The translations under genes were made by a program, and so were the position numbers. From Lanius collurio (lineage: Eukaryota > Chordata > Aves > Passeriformes > Laniidae): DNA of 64,000 nt. The stretch lies in assembly GCA_020086605.1 (NCBI GenBank), contig JACBWW010000018.1, forward strand, positions 10,312,206 to 10,376,205. The letters are read 5' to 3'. Of this stretch, positions 52,201-64,000 are shown in pieces. Position 1 is the stretch's first letter. The number at the start of each line of letters is the position of its first letter. The notes under the pieces are model-generated. The model searched no databases, was not told where the DNA came from, and saw only the letters and a list, made by a program, of their open reading frames with translations.

Positions 52201-54000
52201 TGATATTACAAGACTGATTTCAGAAGACAATAGTAACAAAAAGACTCCTTATTAATCAGTACAGGCTCAGCTTTAAACCACTAATTTATGCACAGCATCT
52301 ACATGGCTTAGACCACCTGCTACACATATGTGGCTTCAGTGTGTCTCAGTTTTCAGACCAGTAAAATTTCAAAATTTTTAAGTACTTATCAGAAATCTAC
52401 TTGCTCCCAGGAAGTGTTTCTCCATCTTGCTCCTAAAAACCATTTCATTATCTAACTCCTTTTTGAATAAACTGAGATTAAAAAAAACCCAAACAATTTT
52501 AGGAAAAATACCTGTATGTACTAGTCAGAATAATTTCTCAGTATCCCACAAAACAGAAATACAACTTTCTTATCAAATTTCTGAAATTTAAATTAGAGAT
52601 TTTGCATCCCTGTGGACAGATTCCATTGATTTGTCAACTTTTCTTCCTGCGTCTTCTTCATATGATTTAGTCCTAGTTTTACCCTTTATGTACGTGGACA
52701 AGAAATTAACTTAGCCTGCAAACTGCAGAGACAGGAATACCATATAACATCCATCTTGTCACTCAATGAAGCTCTTCAAAAAAGCCAACCAAGGTGTTTA
52801 TTCAACAAGTGACACACACAGGATGGGAAATACGTCACCACCTTCAGCTATCACACAGTAATTTTTATTTTGAAAATAATGTTAGAAAGCAGCTCTAAGG
52901 AAGCATTTGAAAGGAATACCCACCACGATATGTATGATGAAGGTCTGGCAGGTATAACAACTTATTTTTCCAGCATTTACTGTGAGCAATTGTATGCATT
53001 CAAAAAAGTCCTAGTAGATAACTGACAAGGTGATTAGAGAGACTGAACAAAGGAAATCTAAATGACTTGATCACTGAATGATATTACGAGTTTTTAATGA
53101 AATAAAATAATTTGAGAAGAGCAGTCAGTTTAAAAGTATCATTGTTTAATCACCTTTGCTTGACTTAAAAGGCTGCAGCCTATGAAACCAAAGCACAAAA
53201 GTTCTCCCAACTACATGACACAAAAAGGAAATGAGGATGACTGCTTTAAATTGAGGTGCAAACTAAAGATAAAACTACGTGAACCTAATTTGAAAGTGAA
53301 GATCTCATCTGGTAGTTATGATTGAGCAAAATGCCAATGTATCATCAGAAAAAATTAATTGACACCTCCTGGCAACAGCAGTTATTATGACTCAAGTTTA
53401 CACAGTACAAAAAACCTGGAAAAACAGATGAGGCCTTTGTACAAGTTCAATGAGTATAAACTGGAGCACTTCAGCTCCGTAAGGGAGAACCACCAACCTG
53501 TGTGGTTTGCTAAAAGCATGTCAGGGAAAATGTCCCCTTAAGGACTTCGTGCAGCAAAGGCACCAAGTGACTTGGATCCCATTCAGTACTCTCGGACTCC
53601 ACCCCAAATGCTACATCCACATTTGTTCCCACTATTTGCTCTATTTACTCTCACTGTTGTACTTATTATATGACTATCAATGTACATATTAAATGACTAC
53701 ACCTGTTGTACATATATAGATGTACACATGTACATACATAGAAAAAGGACTACTGATGGAGGCTACTGAATATCCTGAATCCCAGGGATGAAGACAGGTC
53801 TGAATGAGAAGAACACATGACAGAGGCAGAAAATCCAAAGTTGGATTCAAACTCTCTCCTAGCTGAAAGTCCTCAAAGATCTCCATTCACTTAACTGCAC
53901 TGCTGACCCTCAAGTTCTGCTGCTTGTCCAGTCCTGACAGTGCTGAGTCCCCAGTTCCAGCAACCTGGAACTGGATACTCCTTCCCTCAAGGGACTCAGT

Positions 54001-54063
54001 TTCTTAGGCATGTTCTTAGACATGCTCAATGCCAGTACCAGCAGTGAACTACATGTCTAAGAA
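54001..54063. repeat. Direct and inverted 12-mers around the p53-type site
   Basis: ttcttaggcatg is followed directly by ttcttagacatg. The exact inverse catgtctaagaa is at 54052-54063, so 54013-54024 can form a 12-bp stem with a 27-nt loop. Confidence 0.55.
54006..54027 (+). promoter_or_regulatory. Candidate p53/p63/p73 response element
   Basis: Two perfect RRRCWWGYYY half-sites, AGGCATGTTC and AGACATGCTC, separated by 2 bp. Both have CATG cores. It lies in the 5' intron region between the putative TFDP2 promoter and the start-codon exon. Confidence 0.45.
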
Positions 54064-56364
54064 TAGGAGCAGCACTCAGGGCTTATTTCAAAATCAATGA
54101 GGTGAAGTATGTCTCTTACTGTCCAAATAAGGAGAACTTTACATTAAATGTGGAATAATTCCCAAGCACTTGAACCTTTAAAGGCTCTTTTAATTCCCCA
54201 AACCAGCTTACTGTCAATCAAGATAAAGTACATAGGGCCTGACATCAGAACAGCAGGTAACATTCATGCAGCACTTACAGCGTGATCAAAATGTCTTTTT
54301 GAGTTTTATAGACAACTTTTATCACTACCTAGATAAATTTAGAATTAACAGAAATTTAGCTGCAGGATTTTTCAAGCAGATAATCTATTCTATAAGCTCA
54401 TTTTTTGTTCTCTCACTAGGCTTCTAGCCCATAGCTGACTACTGCACAGGGCACAACACTTGGGAGTCTGCTGCCTCAGTGGAAAGAGGCAGGCACAACT
54501 TCCTTTCAGAGCAAACAGCACACTGTGTTTTCACAAGCACATTTTTGCCTTAAGAAATTTCATTTTCACAATGGATTGACATTTGAAAAAAATTTAGTGA
54601 TCTATGTGACTGCAAAATACCTCGGTAAGATGGTGTTTCTGCATTGCCAATAATACACTGGCTCCTCTTTCAATTAAGATCAGGTGAAAAAAGCATCTTT
54701 TTAACTACTGAGACTTCACAGCAGCTTCTTGCTACTACCAGCTCATACACCGTATGACACATCAGAAAATACTCTATATATTAATCTGGTTTTGTATGTT
54801 TTAATTTTGATATTTTAAAATTTCCAGAATTATCACTGCATTGACAGTATATGGAAAAGTTTAACTCCACTGCTGAGATATACCTTTGTTTACACCTCAT
54901 AGCTGGAAGGATCTTAACATCCAATGAACTGAAGATAATTTTACATTTGCATTTAATTAAAGATCACCAAGTTATATTGTGACAAAAAACTTGATGATGA
55001 AGATTTGGTAGCTAATTCTTCCATTTTTGTTATAGCTTGCTAAAAGCTTTGCTCTAAAGTCATTATTTAACTCTACTCTTGCATGGATTAAAGATTATGA
55101 CAGTATTCACTGAAGGGTAAAGGTTACAAAAAATTTCATACTTCTTTAATTATAATTTGGTACAAAGGCAAAAAGGGATTTTTCTGGTGATGCACAAGTT
55201 CACAAATACTGATTACAGCACACAAAATTACCTGAAGGGCACAATTCTATGAAATATATTGCACTGCTCTGAGATCCCACCCCTGCCAAGACTGCTAAAA
55301 GGGATCTTCCACTTTTACCCACTTCTTCCACTCCTCCCTGATGCTGCATGCTCTCAACAGCTCCCATTCCTGCCTCATCCCTCCCAGTGAGCCAGTTCAG
55401 TTCTAATACTGTCAGAATTCCAACAGTGGGGCTGAAAGGGGGTAGAAAAAGTTTTCCATATGCTGCGACCCACTCACAGCTCCAGGGGCCACCCATGCCT
55501 GTGCACAGGACAGGACTAACCCTCAGATTTGACCCCCTGATTGACCAGGTCAGTCTGGTTTCCAGAACCACACCATGATTCCATTTCTGAAAAAAAGCAT
55601 TTATGATCCCTCAAAATTTACTTATTGATTGAAATATGACAAAAAGTTGGATATGGTTTGTTTATATTAAGACTATTGCATGCTTTTGAAGAGTTAATGG
55701 GTGTGTGCACGCTTCAAAACTCCATTAGGAATGGGAATATTTTTGTCTCCAGATCATAGCTTCCTCAATTTCTTAAATAGCAAGAAGCAGGATGAATAAT
55801 TTGCCTTTGACCGAAAGCAGAAGCTTCTGTTACCAAATCAATACAAAGCTTGAAATTTTATCAGTTGTATATATGTATTTATTGATCTAAAAAAAGTTTG
55901 AATGTATTTGCAATTGTAAGTTGAATTTTCAATAAACTGAAGTCTACAAAAATTTGATTGCACCTTTAAGAGAAGAGAAATATATTTCTCACATTTCTCA
56001 AATCTCAAGGTCAATTTTATAACAAAAGGAACTTACCTAACTCCTTCCTTCCAAGAAATGGAGAGCCCATGCACACATAGGTTTCTTATTTCACTCTGAG
56101 GACATAAGCTTACTTTCACTTGCTGTTTCTAATCTCATCCATAATTACTGGTCATGTTAGCACCATAATTCTTGGATGACCATTAGAGTTCACAAGTGAT
56201 TTTTAGTATGTCAATGCATTGGCATTCACAAGCCTTAATGAGCAACTACTGATACATTGGCTTTAAGATTTTAATTCCCACAAATGTCATTATAATACCT
56301 GCCACCAAGTTGAAGAATTCCTCTATATGACTGGAAGTTCATAGTCTTAAAGACAAGTGTGTAC

Positions 56365-56414
56365 CTGTTGCAACCTGCTAATTTCTTTCTGATCTTCTTT
56401 TTCTTTTTTTTCCC
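56365..56414 (-). other. Candidate 50-bp upstream exon, purine-rich
   Basis: Bounded by gcaaatttcag and CAACAG/gtacac on the minus strand. One frame reads EKKEKEDQKEISRLQQ and ends in phase 0, compatible with the VGVTSTNG exon; another reads GKKKKKKIRKKLAGCN. A low-complexity AAG-rich tract can mimic an exon, so this is a weak candidate for a 5' UTR or alternative exon. Confidence 0.25.
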
Positions 56415-57862
56415 CTGAAATTTGCAATAACAAAGTAGTAAATGAAAATGGTCCCTTATTCACACAGAACACATTTGCTAACACCACCCATGGGTAAATG
56501 GATTATGAATTCCTATCAAACTAATCTTCCCATACAGCCAGCCAGACGTTATAGTCACCCAACAGAGGCTAGTGATGGACTCTGTTGAAAAGTACTAAAG
56601 AGGTTGTAAGCCACCACAACTGAATCATTTGCTATTCCTACCCAAACCAACACAAATCTGGCAGCAACAGGAACCCGATGAAACAGGAGAAACCTGCCTT
56701 GCTAAACAGAGGAGCATACCCTATGCTCCACAGGAAAAAAAATAAATTAAGCTGCAAGACCAGAATTACATTCACAAATGGATTTTGGTCTATAGATGTC
56801 AACAAAAATTCTGTGTTTTGAACACAGGCATTCCATTCACTGTTAGGAAAGAATCAAGGAATAGAAGTACAGCCTCAGCTACCATCACTGCTTTCTGTGA
56901 CCATTGTTTGTGTAAAACCTGGTGGTCAGGGCACATCCCACTGACTGAAATACCATAAAACCACACAAAACAACATCACCTTTATAAAGTGGCTTATTTC
57001 TACAGGTAATGTTAATTAATAGCAGGTTTAGAAGTTTTGTGAAAAACCTGGCTGTTCATGTCAGTCAAATATCCTTACAGAGTGAAAACCAGGAAGATCC
57101 CAGTGTCATGACAATTCTGGATAATGCCTTCAAATATACCTCTAAAAGAGCCCTAGAATTCATGCTTAAGTGATTTAGGAAGCTACCAAAAATCAAGTTG
57201 TCTTCTCTTTTAAACATTATCAAGTCAGAAAGAATGAAACTCTGCCAACACCTGAATTGCTGCAGTTCACAACCAAGCACACTAACAAAACCAAACACTC
57301 ATCTTTTCCCAGCTTGGTTCCAAGCTCCATAGTGACAGCCAATACTGGACATGAGCTGGCTAAAGCATTATTTTGTGACCAAGTTAGTGCTGCAAAAATC
57401 TAGAAGTTACTTCAGGTTTCAATGAAGACAAATATCCTCAAAAATGGCTTCACAGTAGGCCGTGGATTTTGCAAACCGTGTTCTGACAGGCAAAGAGTTT
57501 CTTCAACAGTACAAAGTGAATAGCTGGATCTAGAATTATTTCTAAACATCATCTCTTTTCATTTAATTACTGCTCTGTATTTCTCTAGAAGTATGATATT
57601 CTAAAAATCTGTGCCTTTGTTACAATTCTATTTACATATATGACAATATATTAACATAGATAATGGTCTTGCAAACTGAACTACTGTAGGCCTGCAGTTT
57701 GATTTGCTTAGATTGATTTTTATGCTATAAATATTGAAAAGCATAAAAGTAAAGTTGAACAGTCTGTAAAGACCTTTATTGGAAATTATCACTGCACACA
57801 GGAAATCAGACCAAGGAGCAAAGGAGTTCCTTTAATGAAACTATGAATGCAAGATCACTTAC

Positions 57863-57895
57863 TACTGCCTCGGATTCTTGCAGAAGAGCCATAGT
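57863..57895 (-). other. Candidate 33-bp upstream TFDP2 microexon (MALLQESEAV)
   Basis: On the minus strand, ttgatttgtag precedes a 33-bp segment ACT ATG GCT ... GCA GTA, which is followed by a perfect gtaagt donor. It reads MALLQESEAV and ends in phase 0. Spliced to the exon at 43234-43300 it would continue in frame into VGVTSTNG, giving another N terminus. Spliced to the MTAKN exon it would instead form a uORF ending in TGA. The pattern may be chance; transcript data would decide. Confidence 0.35.
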
Positions 57896-60149
57896 CTACA
57901 AATCAAATAATGGGGGGAGAAAGAATCCATTTCATTCTAGTACTGGATGTTACAAAATACACATGAAGAATCAATCCAGGAAGCTGTTATAAAACTGTAA
58001 CTCCCTACCACATCTGCACCTTTTACAATATTTCCCTGCATCCCCCTGGTTTCTCAGATCCTGTCACAGGCACTTCTGCTCTCAGCTCCAACATAGTATG
58101 TGCACTATTGGCACCCCAAGACACTGGGATTGTTTTTCATCTAATACCTAAAGTTTTGTGATAAACCTATATGATTCCAGTGGTTTCTTGGCTTTATACC
58201 CCAAAAAACCCCAAGTGTATTTCCTTGCGCCAGACCAGACAGGTTATTTTCCCTATTTTAAGATCCACTGTTGATTCATTAGGATTCATGTACGGTGAAT
58301 GTATCTGGAAAGGTAGCAGAGAAAGTCTTACATCATTACACCCAAAAAATGAAAAAGCAAACAATTTAAGAAATTATCACTTATTAAAGACAGCTTTAAG
58401 AACATTATTTTAAGGTAGCACATTAAAAGAAATGAATTCCAAGAACTGAATTAGACTGGCTATAACTAGAACTCATTTTGCTCCATATTAGGATGCAGAA
58501 ATTTAAACATTATTGTCTACACAGTATGGGCTGCAGCAGCTTCCCTCCCATACCATGTAAGTCACTATTCTTATATTGCCTTCAGAGATTCACACTCAGC
58601 TTTCAAAGGCACAGTGACAAGGTCTGCACATCTAAACCAAGTAACATCATAAACCCCTGAAGATGATGTAAAGCTGGAATTTTGGTCCCTATTTCTTCAC
58701 TAAACCTATGACACATTTAGCCAAAGCTACTGAAAGATGTTCACTGGGAGGGTGCTCACAACTGTTCAAGAAGTGTGTCCAGATGCACCAGAGGTCTCTA
58801 CAGTGGTGTCCAACACGGACAAGAGTAGACAGAGATAAAGAATTCTCCTGTACTCCTGACATCCCCTGCAAAACAGCACTGCTGCTGCCCAGCTGGATTG
58901 TTTGGCCTGTGCCTTTTACACTGGAGAGCTGCTGCCAAGATGCCGTTCTGAAAACTGTACTTGATCACTTTCTAAAGGGAGGCTGCCAGTCAGAACCCTC
59001 TGAGCAATAAAGAGCATTCCTCTCACTGGTGTATGTAATATAATTACATTAAGAACATACAAGTCAAATGGATTCTTTTTGCTATGCTGCAATACTTATT
59101 TTTGTTCAAAGAGGAAGTGGTTAAAAGAAAGCCAAATAATTTGACAGTAATATAAGATCACTCTTAAATTCACTCATGAGACAATCTTATTAATATTTAA
59201 TAACTTCCATTTTTTCCCCCAGTATAGAACTAAATCATTTGACCTGTTACTCTGTCCTCTTCTAGAGGCACTAGACTCACTTCACAGTAAGAAACTTTTC
59301 AAAGTGGAATCTGACCTTTTTTTCTTCCTCTTGACCACCTGTCCTGACAAGTCCTGTCTCTTCCATAATGCAAACTTCTCCTTAGTCTTCCATGTTTTTT
59401 CCAAGTTCTATATTTAACACCCTATACGTTACCTTCAACAGAAGTTTCTGAAATTCACTATTTCACTGCATAAAAAACATCTCTGAGTATTCACAGCATT
59501 GGCATAAATGTGGGCTGTGAAGTACATTTCTACATTTGCCCTGTAACACTGCTCCTCTCACTCTTTGCCCCACATATACAGATCCTTTTTTGTGTATGAC
59601 AAGATATAATATAATCAAAAGAACTGAAGTTAATTTGGGAAGAGTAAAGAAATGGAGAAAAGTTATTCATTTCTCTTTTAACAACTGCCATTTTTACCAG
59701 CATGATATTATTTTTGAACCAAAGCTGCAATTTGCTACAACACCACACAACTTCCAACATTTTACTATCTTCTCTCAACATAGTTAAGCTACATCAGTAA
59801 TAGTAGTTGGAAAAAAAGTCAGTGACCAATATTAATGAAGTCATAAAAATAACTGAACTGCTTTTAGAATTATGAAAATTGACTAAGAAGTAATTTGTAA
59901 AAATTGTTTACCCAGTATGCTATATCATATCAATTAAAGCTATTAATTTTCTCTGACAAATCAAGAATTTACAGAGAAAATGAAACCCAAAGTCCTTTCT
60001 ACGGAAGAGAACAGCACAAGCTGTGATACACAGCTCGGCATCCCCCCTTTACTCAATGAGGGAACACATTCTCATTTGCGGTTTTCTTCCACATTTCAAG
60101 GAAGCTTGCTTATTCCATATTTTCCTCCTATTGTTTGTATTCTCAGCTC

Positions 60150-60722
60150 CAGCAAACGGTGTTTACACTGGGTTCACCTCTGCCGCCGAGCCCTTTACAG
60201 CTGGAAGCCCAGGCCGGCCTGTAACTCCCAGGAAGCAGCAGGCAGGGAAGTTTTGTTGTTGTTGTGCCGGACTGACCCTCTCTCGATAAGACCTGCGGGT
60301 CAGAACCGCCCCGACACGAAGTTCAAGCACCACTGAGCAGGGCCGGGAGCTCGGGCGGTGCCTTCCCGCTGCGGGGCCGGGGCCGGNNNNNNNNNNNNNN
60401 NNNNNNNNNNNNNNNNNNNNNNNNNNNNNNNNNNNNNNNNNNNNNNNNNNNNNNNNNNNNNNNNNNNNNNNNNNNNNNNNNNNNNNNNNNNNNNNNNNNN
60501 NNNNNNNNNNNNNNNNNNNNNNNNNNNNNNNNNNNNNNNNNNNNNNNNNNNNNNNNNNNNNNNNNNNNNNNNNNNNNNNNNNNNNNNNNNNNNNNNNNNN
60601 NNNNNNNNNNNNNNNNNNNNNNNNNNNNNNNNNNNNNNNNNNNNNNNNNNNNNNNNNNNNNNNNNNNNNNNNNNNNNNNNNNNNNNNNNNNNNNNNNNNN
60701 NNNNNNNNNNNNNNNNNNNNNN
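60150..60722 (-). promoter_or_regulatory. CpG-rich island with assembly gap; probable main TFDP2 promoter
   Basis: Sequence becomes GC- and CpG-rich from about 60170 and ends in GGGGCCGGGGCCGG just before N's at 60387-60722. It lies upstream of the first TFDP2 coding exon, which needs a spliced 5' UTR exon. In mammals TFDP2 starts from a CpG-rich promoter and the next gene (GK5) lies beyond it. The first exon is probably partly inside the gap. Assignment is by position; no exon end can be fixed. Confidence 0.5.
60387..60722. other. Assembly gap (336 N)
   Basis: Unresolved bases within the GC-rich island. The 9-mer cactgagca occurs just left of the gap (within 60331-60342) and immediately right of it (60723-60731). 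Reading frames that cross the gap are artefacts. Confidence 0.99.
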
Positions 60723-63700
60723 CACTGAGCAAGCTGAGCAAAACACGGTTTATGGGGACACAAACACTATTTATGTGCTTTAGATCTCTGCAGATCATGC
60801 ATACACTAGATCAAACATGGCAACGTTTTGTTTTCCTTGCTTTACAGACATTAAATGCTGTAGAAAGACGTATTTGATCCTGACCCCTTCACTAAAAAGG
60901 GAGGGAACATAAAAAAACAGGGGTTCAGTCTGTAAGAGCAAGTTCCTAAATGTCAGTTTAAGGAAAATATTAGCAAACAAGACCTTTATATTTACTTCAA
61001 TTGGGCAGTTTACAACTGAAAATCTTGCATGTGCCCAGGAATTTGAAGTCCATGGTTTTAGTTTCTTTTCATCTTCTGTAAAGCACTTCCATGACACATA
61101 ACAAGAACTTTTATCAATATTTGCAGTGTTGTGCAAGATATATTCATAAAAGCAATAAACATATGCAAACTATTGTGTATTCTCTTGGAGACCCCTCTAT
61201 CAGGTACAACCACAACCACTAACAAGACATGCACTGACAGAAGTGCAGAAGGCACAGACTGCCTTGAAAAAGGAAGCAAACCACAAGTGACCAGGTTGGC
61301 TGGTTTATTGCACTATTATTAGTTACCACAGCTAAACAAATACTTGAACTCAGCCTCAATAAAGACACTTCGGCTTCATATATCTCTTTTTGGTTCATTG
61401 GTTTATTTACTTTTTTGTAAGAAACACTGATGAGCTGAAGTCAGACACTAGAACTGATAATCAACATGAAAAATAGCCATTTTCATGAAGGAAACAAAAG
61501 GAAGGTCACTGCTATAGTTTGCGTGTTTCAACCACAAATTGCAGATTAACTATATACATATACATATATATTTATACACACACTGTTGAGTTTGAAGGTG
61601 GTGAAACAATGACCAATTTGCATGAGTGTAAGTACACTACTGATTTAACATTCTAAACCAACACATAATCTTCCAGAACTTTCACAAATCCCAAATTTTA
61701 TCCCATGAGGACTGCACTGAAAAACACCTTATAACTGGGCTTTTTAGACATGCTAAGGTGTGGGTTTAGCAGCTACTTTCAGTAACACCTGCCCTGCAGG
61801 AAGCTCTCGTGTCTCCCTCCAGAACCTGTCTGCTGTCCCAGCCTTAGAACTCCACCTTGCTCTCCCTGGCTAGTCAGATCCCTCCTAGATGTCCCCTCTT
61901 TCCCCTTTCACAGTGTATCACTTTTCAATATTTTCTAGTTTTACCACTTTCCTGTCAGCCCACAGCCCTTGCTGTGATAACCTGCACAAACCCAAAACAG
62001 GCTCACCCTCCACCACCACCCCATTTATCCTGCTGAACTTGCCCCAACTCCCCATAAAACTAAGTACTGCCCAACTTCTGGGTCAGAGTACTGCCATATT
62101 CCCCAACTCATCTGCAGGACTGTCACCCTTGTTTCAAGAGGGGCTCACAACTTTGTACTTTTTGGCTCAGACCAGTAACACAATTCCACTGACTGGGCAG
62201 GAAATGGTTCTTACCTCTTTCCACAAGGCTTACCTTCAGATGGAGAGCCTCTCATGCTATGCCCTGATCCTGGAAATAGTGGGACTAGTTGAAGGCTCTT
62301 GCTACAGAGGTTATGTCAATACAAGGTATCAGGCTGAAACAGTAACTCAAGTGTTTTGCTTTTTTTACTTTCTCCAGACAGGAAGGTAAGTCTAAATGCT
62401 CTTGTTAAAAACAGATGAGAGCAACTGAATTAGTTTTACATAAAACTAGCTGTTATAGTAGAGTAAAAAATACTGCTTAAAGAAGGGAGTACTCAAAAAT
62501 ACTGGTCAAGTTCATGTCAGTAAATTTTTAAACATAGCTGACTTCGTTTTTTTTTAGCTGTGTAATAAAATTCATACAGCTGCTCAATATTTTCAACTAT
62601 CTGACAACTGTTTAATCTGCCCTTTTTCTTGAAATACAATTAATCCAATAGTAGCACAATCCCTCTAACAACAGGATTATTATGAGACATTATTTTTCAT
62701 GCCACATAGTCCTGACATATTTAATAGGACGGTACGTTATGAGTGATACAACTGCCAAACTGATATGACATCATCTACTATCAGCACTGTGTGTATCTGT
62801 GAAGGCAGAACGCCCAGAGATCATTAACACATCTCAACAGAACTGCATATCTTCACATGCCTGATGAGCTGCATTACTGTCCAGTCCCAAGTAAAATATT
62901 CCGTCTCAATTGAATATCTTAAAATGACAAAACTACAAACTAATTAGTATTTGTAATTTTGTATTTTTACCTTTACTATCAAACCCAGCTGACAGAAAAT
63001 GCAAAATTGCATATACTTTCCAAACTGATGAAAACAATCTTGAGACAAATTAAATACAAGTAAAAACTGTCATATTTTAAATAGAAGTTAGTATGAGTGA
63101 GGTTCTAAAATGGTCTTAATGCTCTTCTATGTAGCAAAAACTGAGACAAACACAGCACCTGTAAAAGTGTATCTAAATCTTATTTCAAAAACACTACCAA
63201 TTAACAGGTACCACTTTTAGATATATCACATTAAAGGTTTGTTGGGAAGATAAAATCAATTTTTCTTGTAGAAGATAAGCAAAAAATGCTTTGATCAGTA
63301 ACCAAATTTCTTCAAGATGTCTATTAGTCTGTCCAGTCTTCAGGCAACTTTATGTCATAAGCTGTAGCAAATGCTCTGATCTCCAAAGGTTGCTCCATCA
63401 TGGGAGACTTTCAGACACCCCTGTTTGTTTCAGAGACTTACTCCCTACTTTGAACATCTCCACAACAGAACTCACAACTCTGCAGGCTATTTGAAAGGTT
63501 CAGCTGGTAAATATACCAAGGCCTTTTTGCCTTCTTAATGTGTAGTGAAGTTTCTCTCCTGTAGATTTGAGGCTAGTGAAAAGAGAATATGTTAAATTCC
63601 TGCTTCAAATTAAACAGTGACAGTGGTAAAATGGTTATCCAGAATGTGTCCTCTAGGACACTACCTGGAGCAAGAGGACTATATAATGTCTTGGGTATCT

Positions 63701-64000
63701 TCTGTCTCTCTGGGTGTGCCATTGCCAGGGTGAAAACCACCACCACATAAAGATGTAGTATGAGGCACATGGTGCCGAGTTACCTTCAGCAGAGTGATTT
63801 GAAGAGAATCAGGTTCAACTCGTGTCAGAGCTCTGTCTGGGAGCACTGCAACCCTGCCTGCTCAGCCCAGCAAACACCTCCAGGCTATCAAGTGCTCCTA
63901 AGTCAAGGAGCTTTAAACAAAAGGGCAATAGGCGGACATTATACTCGGGCAGATGTTGATGAAACTAAAATTCCTCAGTGAGAACAAAGTGCAGAATACC
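60723..64000. other. Flank upstream of TFDP2
   Basis: AT-rich sequence right of the gap. GK5 lies on this side in mammals, but no GK5 coding exon was recognised, so any 3' UTR or coding part probably lies beyond the window. A 166-codon plus-strand frame at 61889-62389 is rich in Ser, Leu and Phe and has no recognised domain. Confidence 0.55.
61551..61583. repeat. TA/CA microsatellite-like stretch
   Basis: tatatacatatacatatata followed by tttatacacacac, in the flank upstream of TFDP2. Confidence 0.6.

Larger units (their letters stand above)
49252..60149 (-). other. TFDP2 5' intron region
   Basis: Stretch between the start-codon exon and the putative CpG promoter. Apart from the two exon candidates at 56365 and 57863 and the p53-type site at 54006, I see AT-rich non-coding sequence only. 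Confidence 0.6.

Noticed and set aside
55200..55571. 123-codon minus-strand frame upstream of the TFDP2 start exon
   Set aside because: No good acceptor and donor pair around it and no recognisable domain.
60163..60798. Long frames crossing 60387-60722
   Set aside because: They consist mainly of N's and are artefacts of the gap.
61889..62389. 166-codon plus-strand frame upstream of TFDP2
   Set aside because: No recognised family; low-complexity Ser/Phe/Leu-rich start. Kept only as a note in the flank description.

Overview
This is vertebrate nuclear DNA, most likely from a bird. It is AT-rich and mostly non-coding, with a few short CpG-rich islands and short coding exons flanked by AG/GT splice signals. 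There are decayed CR1-type LINE fragments, and an assembly gap of N's interrupts the most GC-rich stretch. I see no prokaryotic genes, operons, CRISPR arrays or complete mobile elements. Most long open frames here are chance readings.

The one gene I can assemble with confidence is TFDP2 (transcription factor Dp-2, the E2F dimerization partner), on the minus strand. Twelve coding exons run from the start codon at 49180 down to the stop at 11498-11500. All splice phases fit, and they give a 441-residue protein (442 with an optional glutamine). From N to C terminus it has a Ser/Thr/Pro-rich leader, a 16-residue cassette carrying a nuclear localisation signal, the winged-helix DNA-binding domain with an RRRVYD motif, a coiled-coil and dimerization region, and an acidic tail ending in SSSPE. 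The coding part spans about 38 kb, compact for a gene I recall as around 200 kb in human.

Layout. 1-10.7 kb: region downstream of TFDP2, with a CpG-rich island at about 620-1090, a possible polyadenylation signal at its left edge and one exon-like segment near 9.0 kb. 10.7-11.7 kb: last TFDP2 exon and probable 3' UTR. 12-34 kb: exons for the middle and C-terminal protein, with a CpG island and CTCF-like site at 32.3 kb inside an intron. 34-49 kb: long introns, the exon at 43.2 kb and a second CTCF-like site at 44.8 kb. 49.2 kb: start-codon exon, with three upstream ATGs. 49-60 kb: 5' intron(s) with two exon-like segments and a p53-type site. 60.2-60.7 kb: GC-rich island interrupted by a 336-bp gap, the best candidate for the main TFDP2 promoter. 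61-64 kb: upstream flank with no gene I can support.

I did not find a clearly new biological system. The observations most worth checking are the two built-in TFDP2 splice switches (a NAGNAG glutamine and the 48-bp NLS cassette), a 71-nt near-perfect hairpin in an intron, two possible upstream exons (one with an in-frame ATG), a bipartite p53-type element, and the intragenic CpG island with its CTCF-like site.
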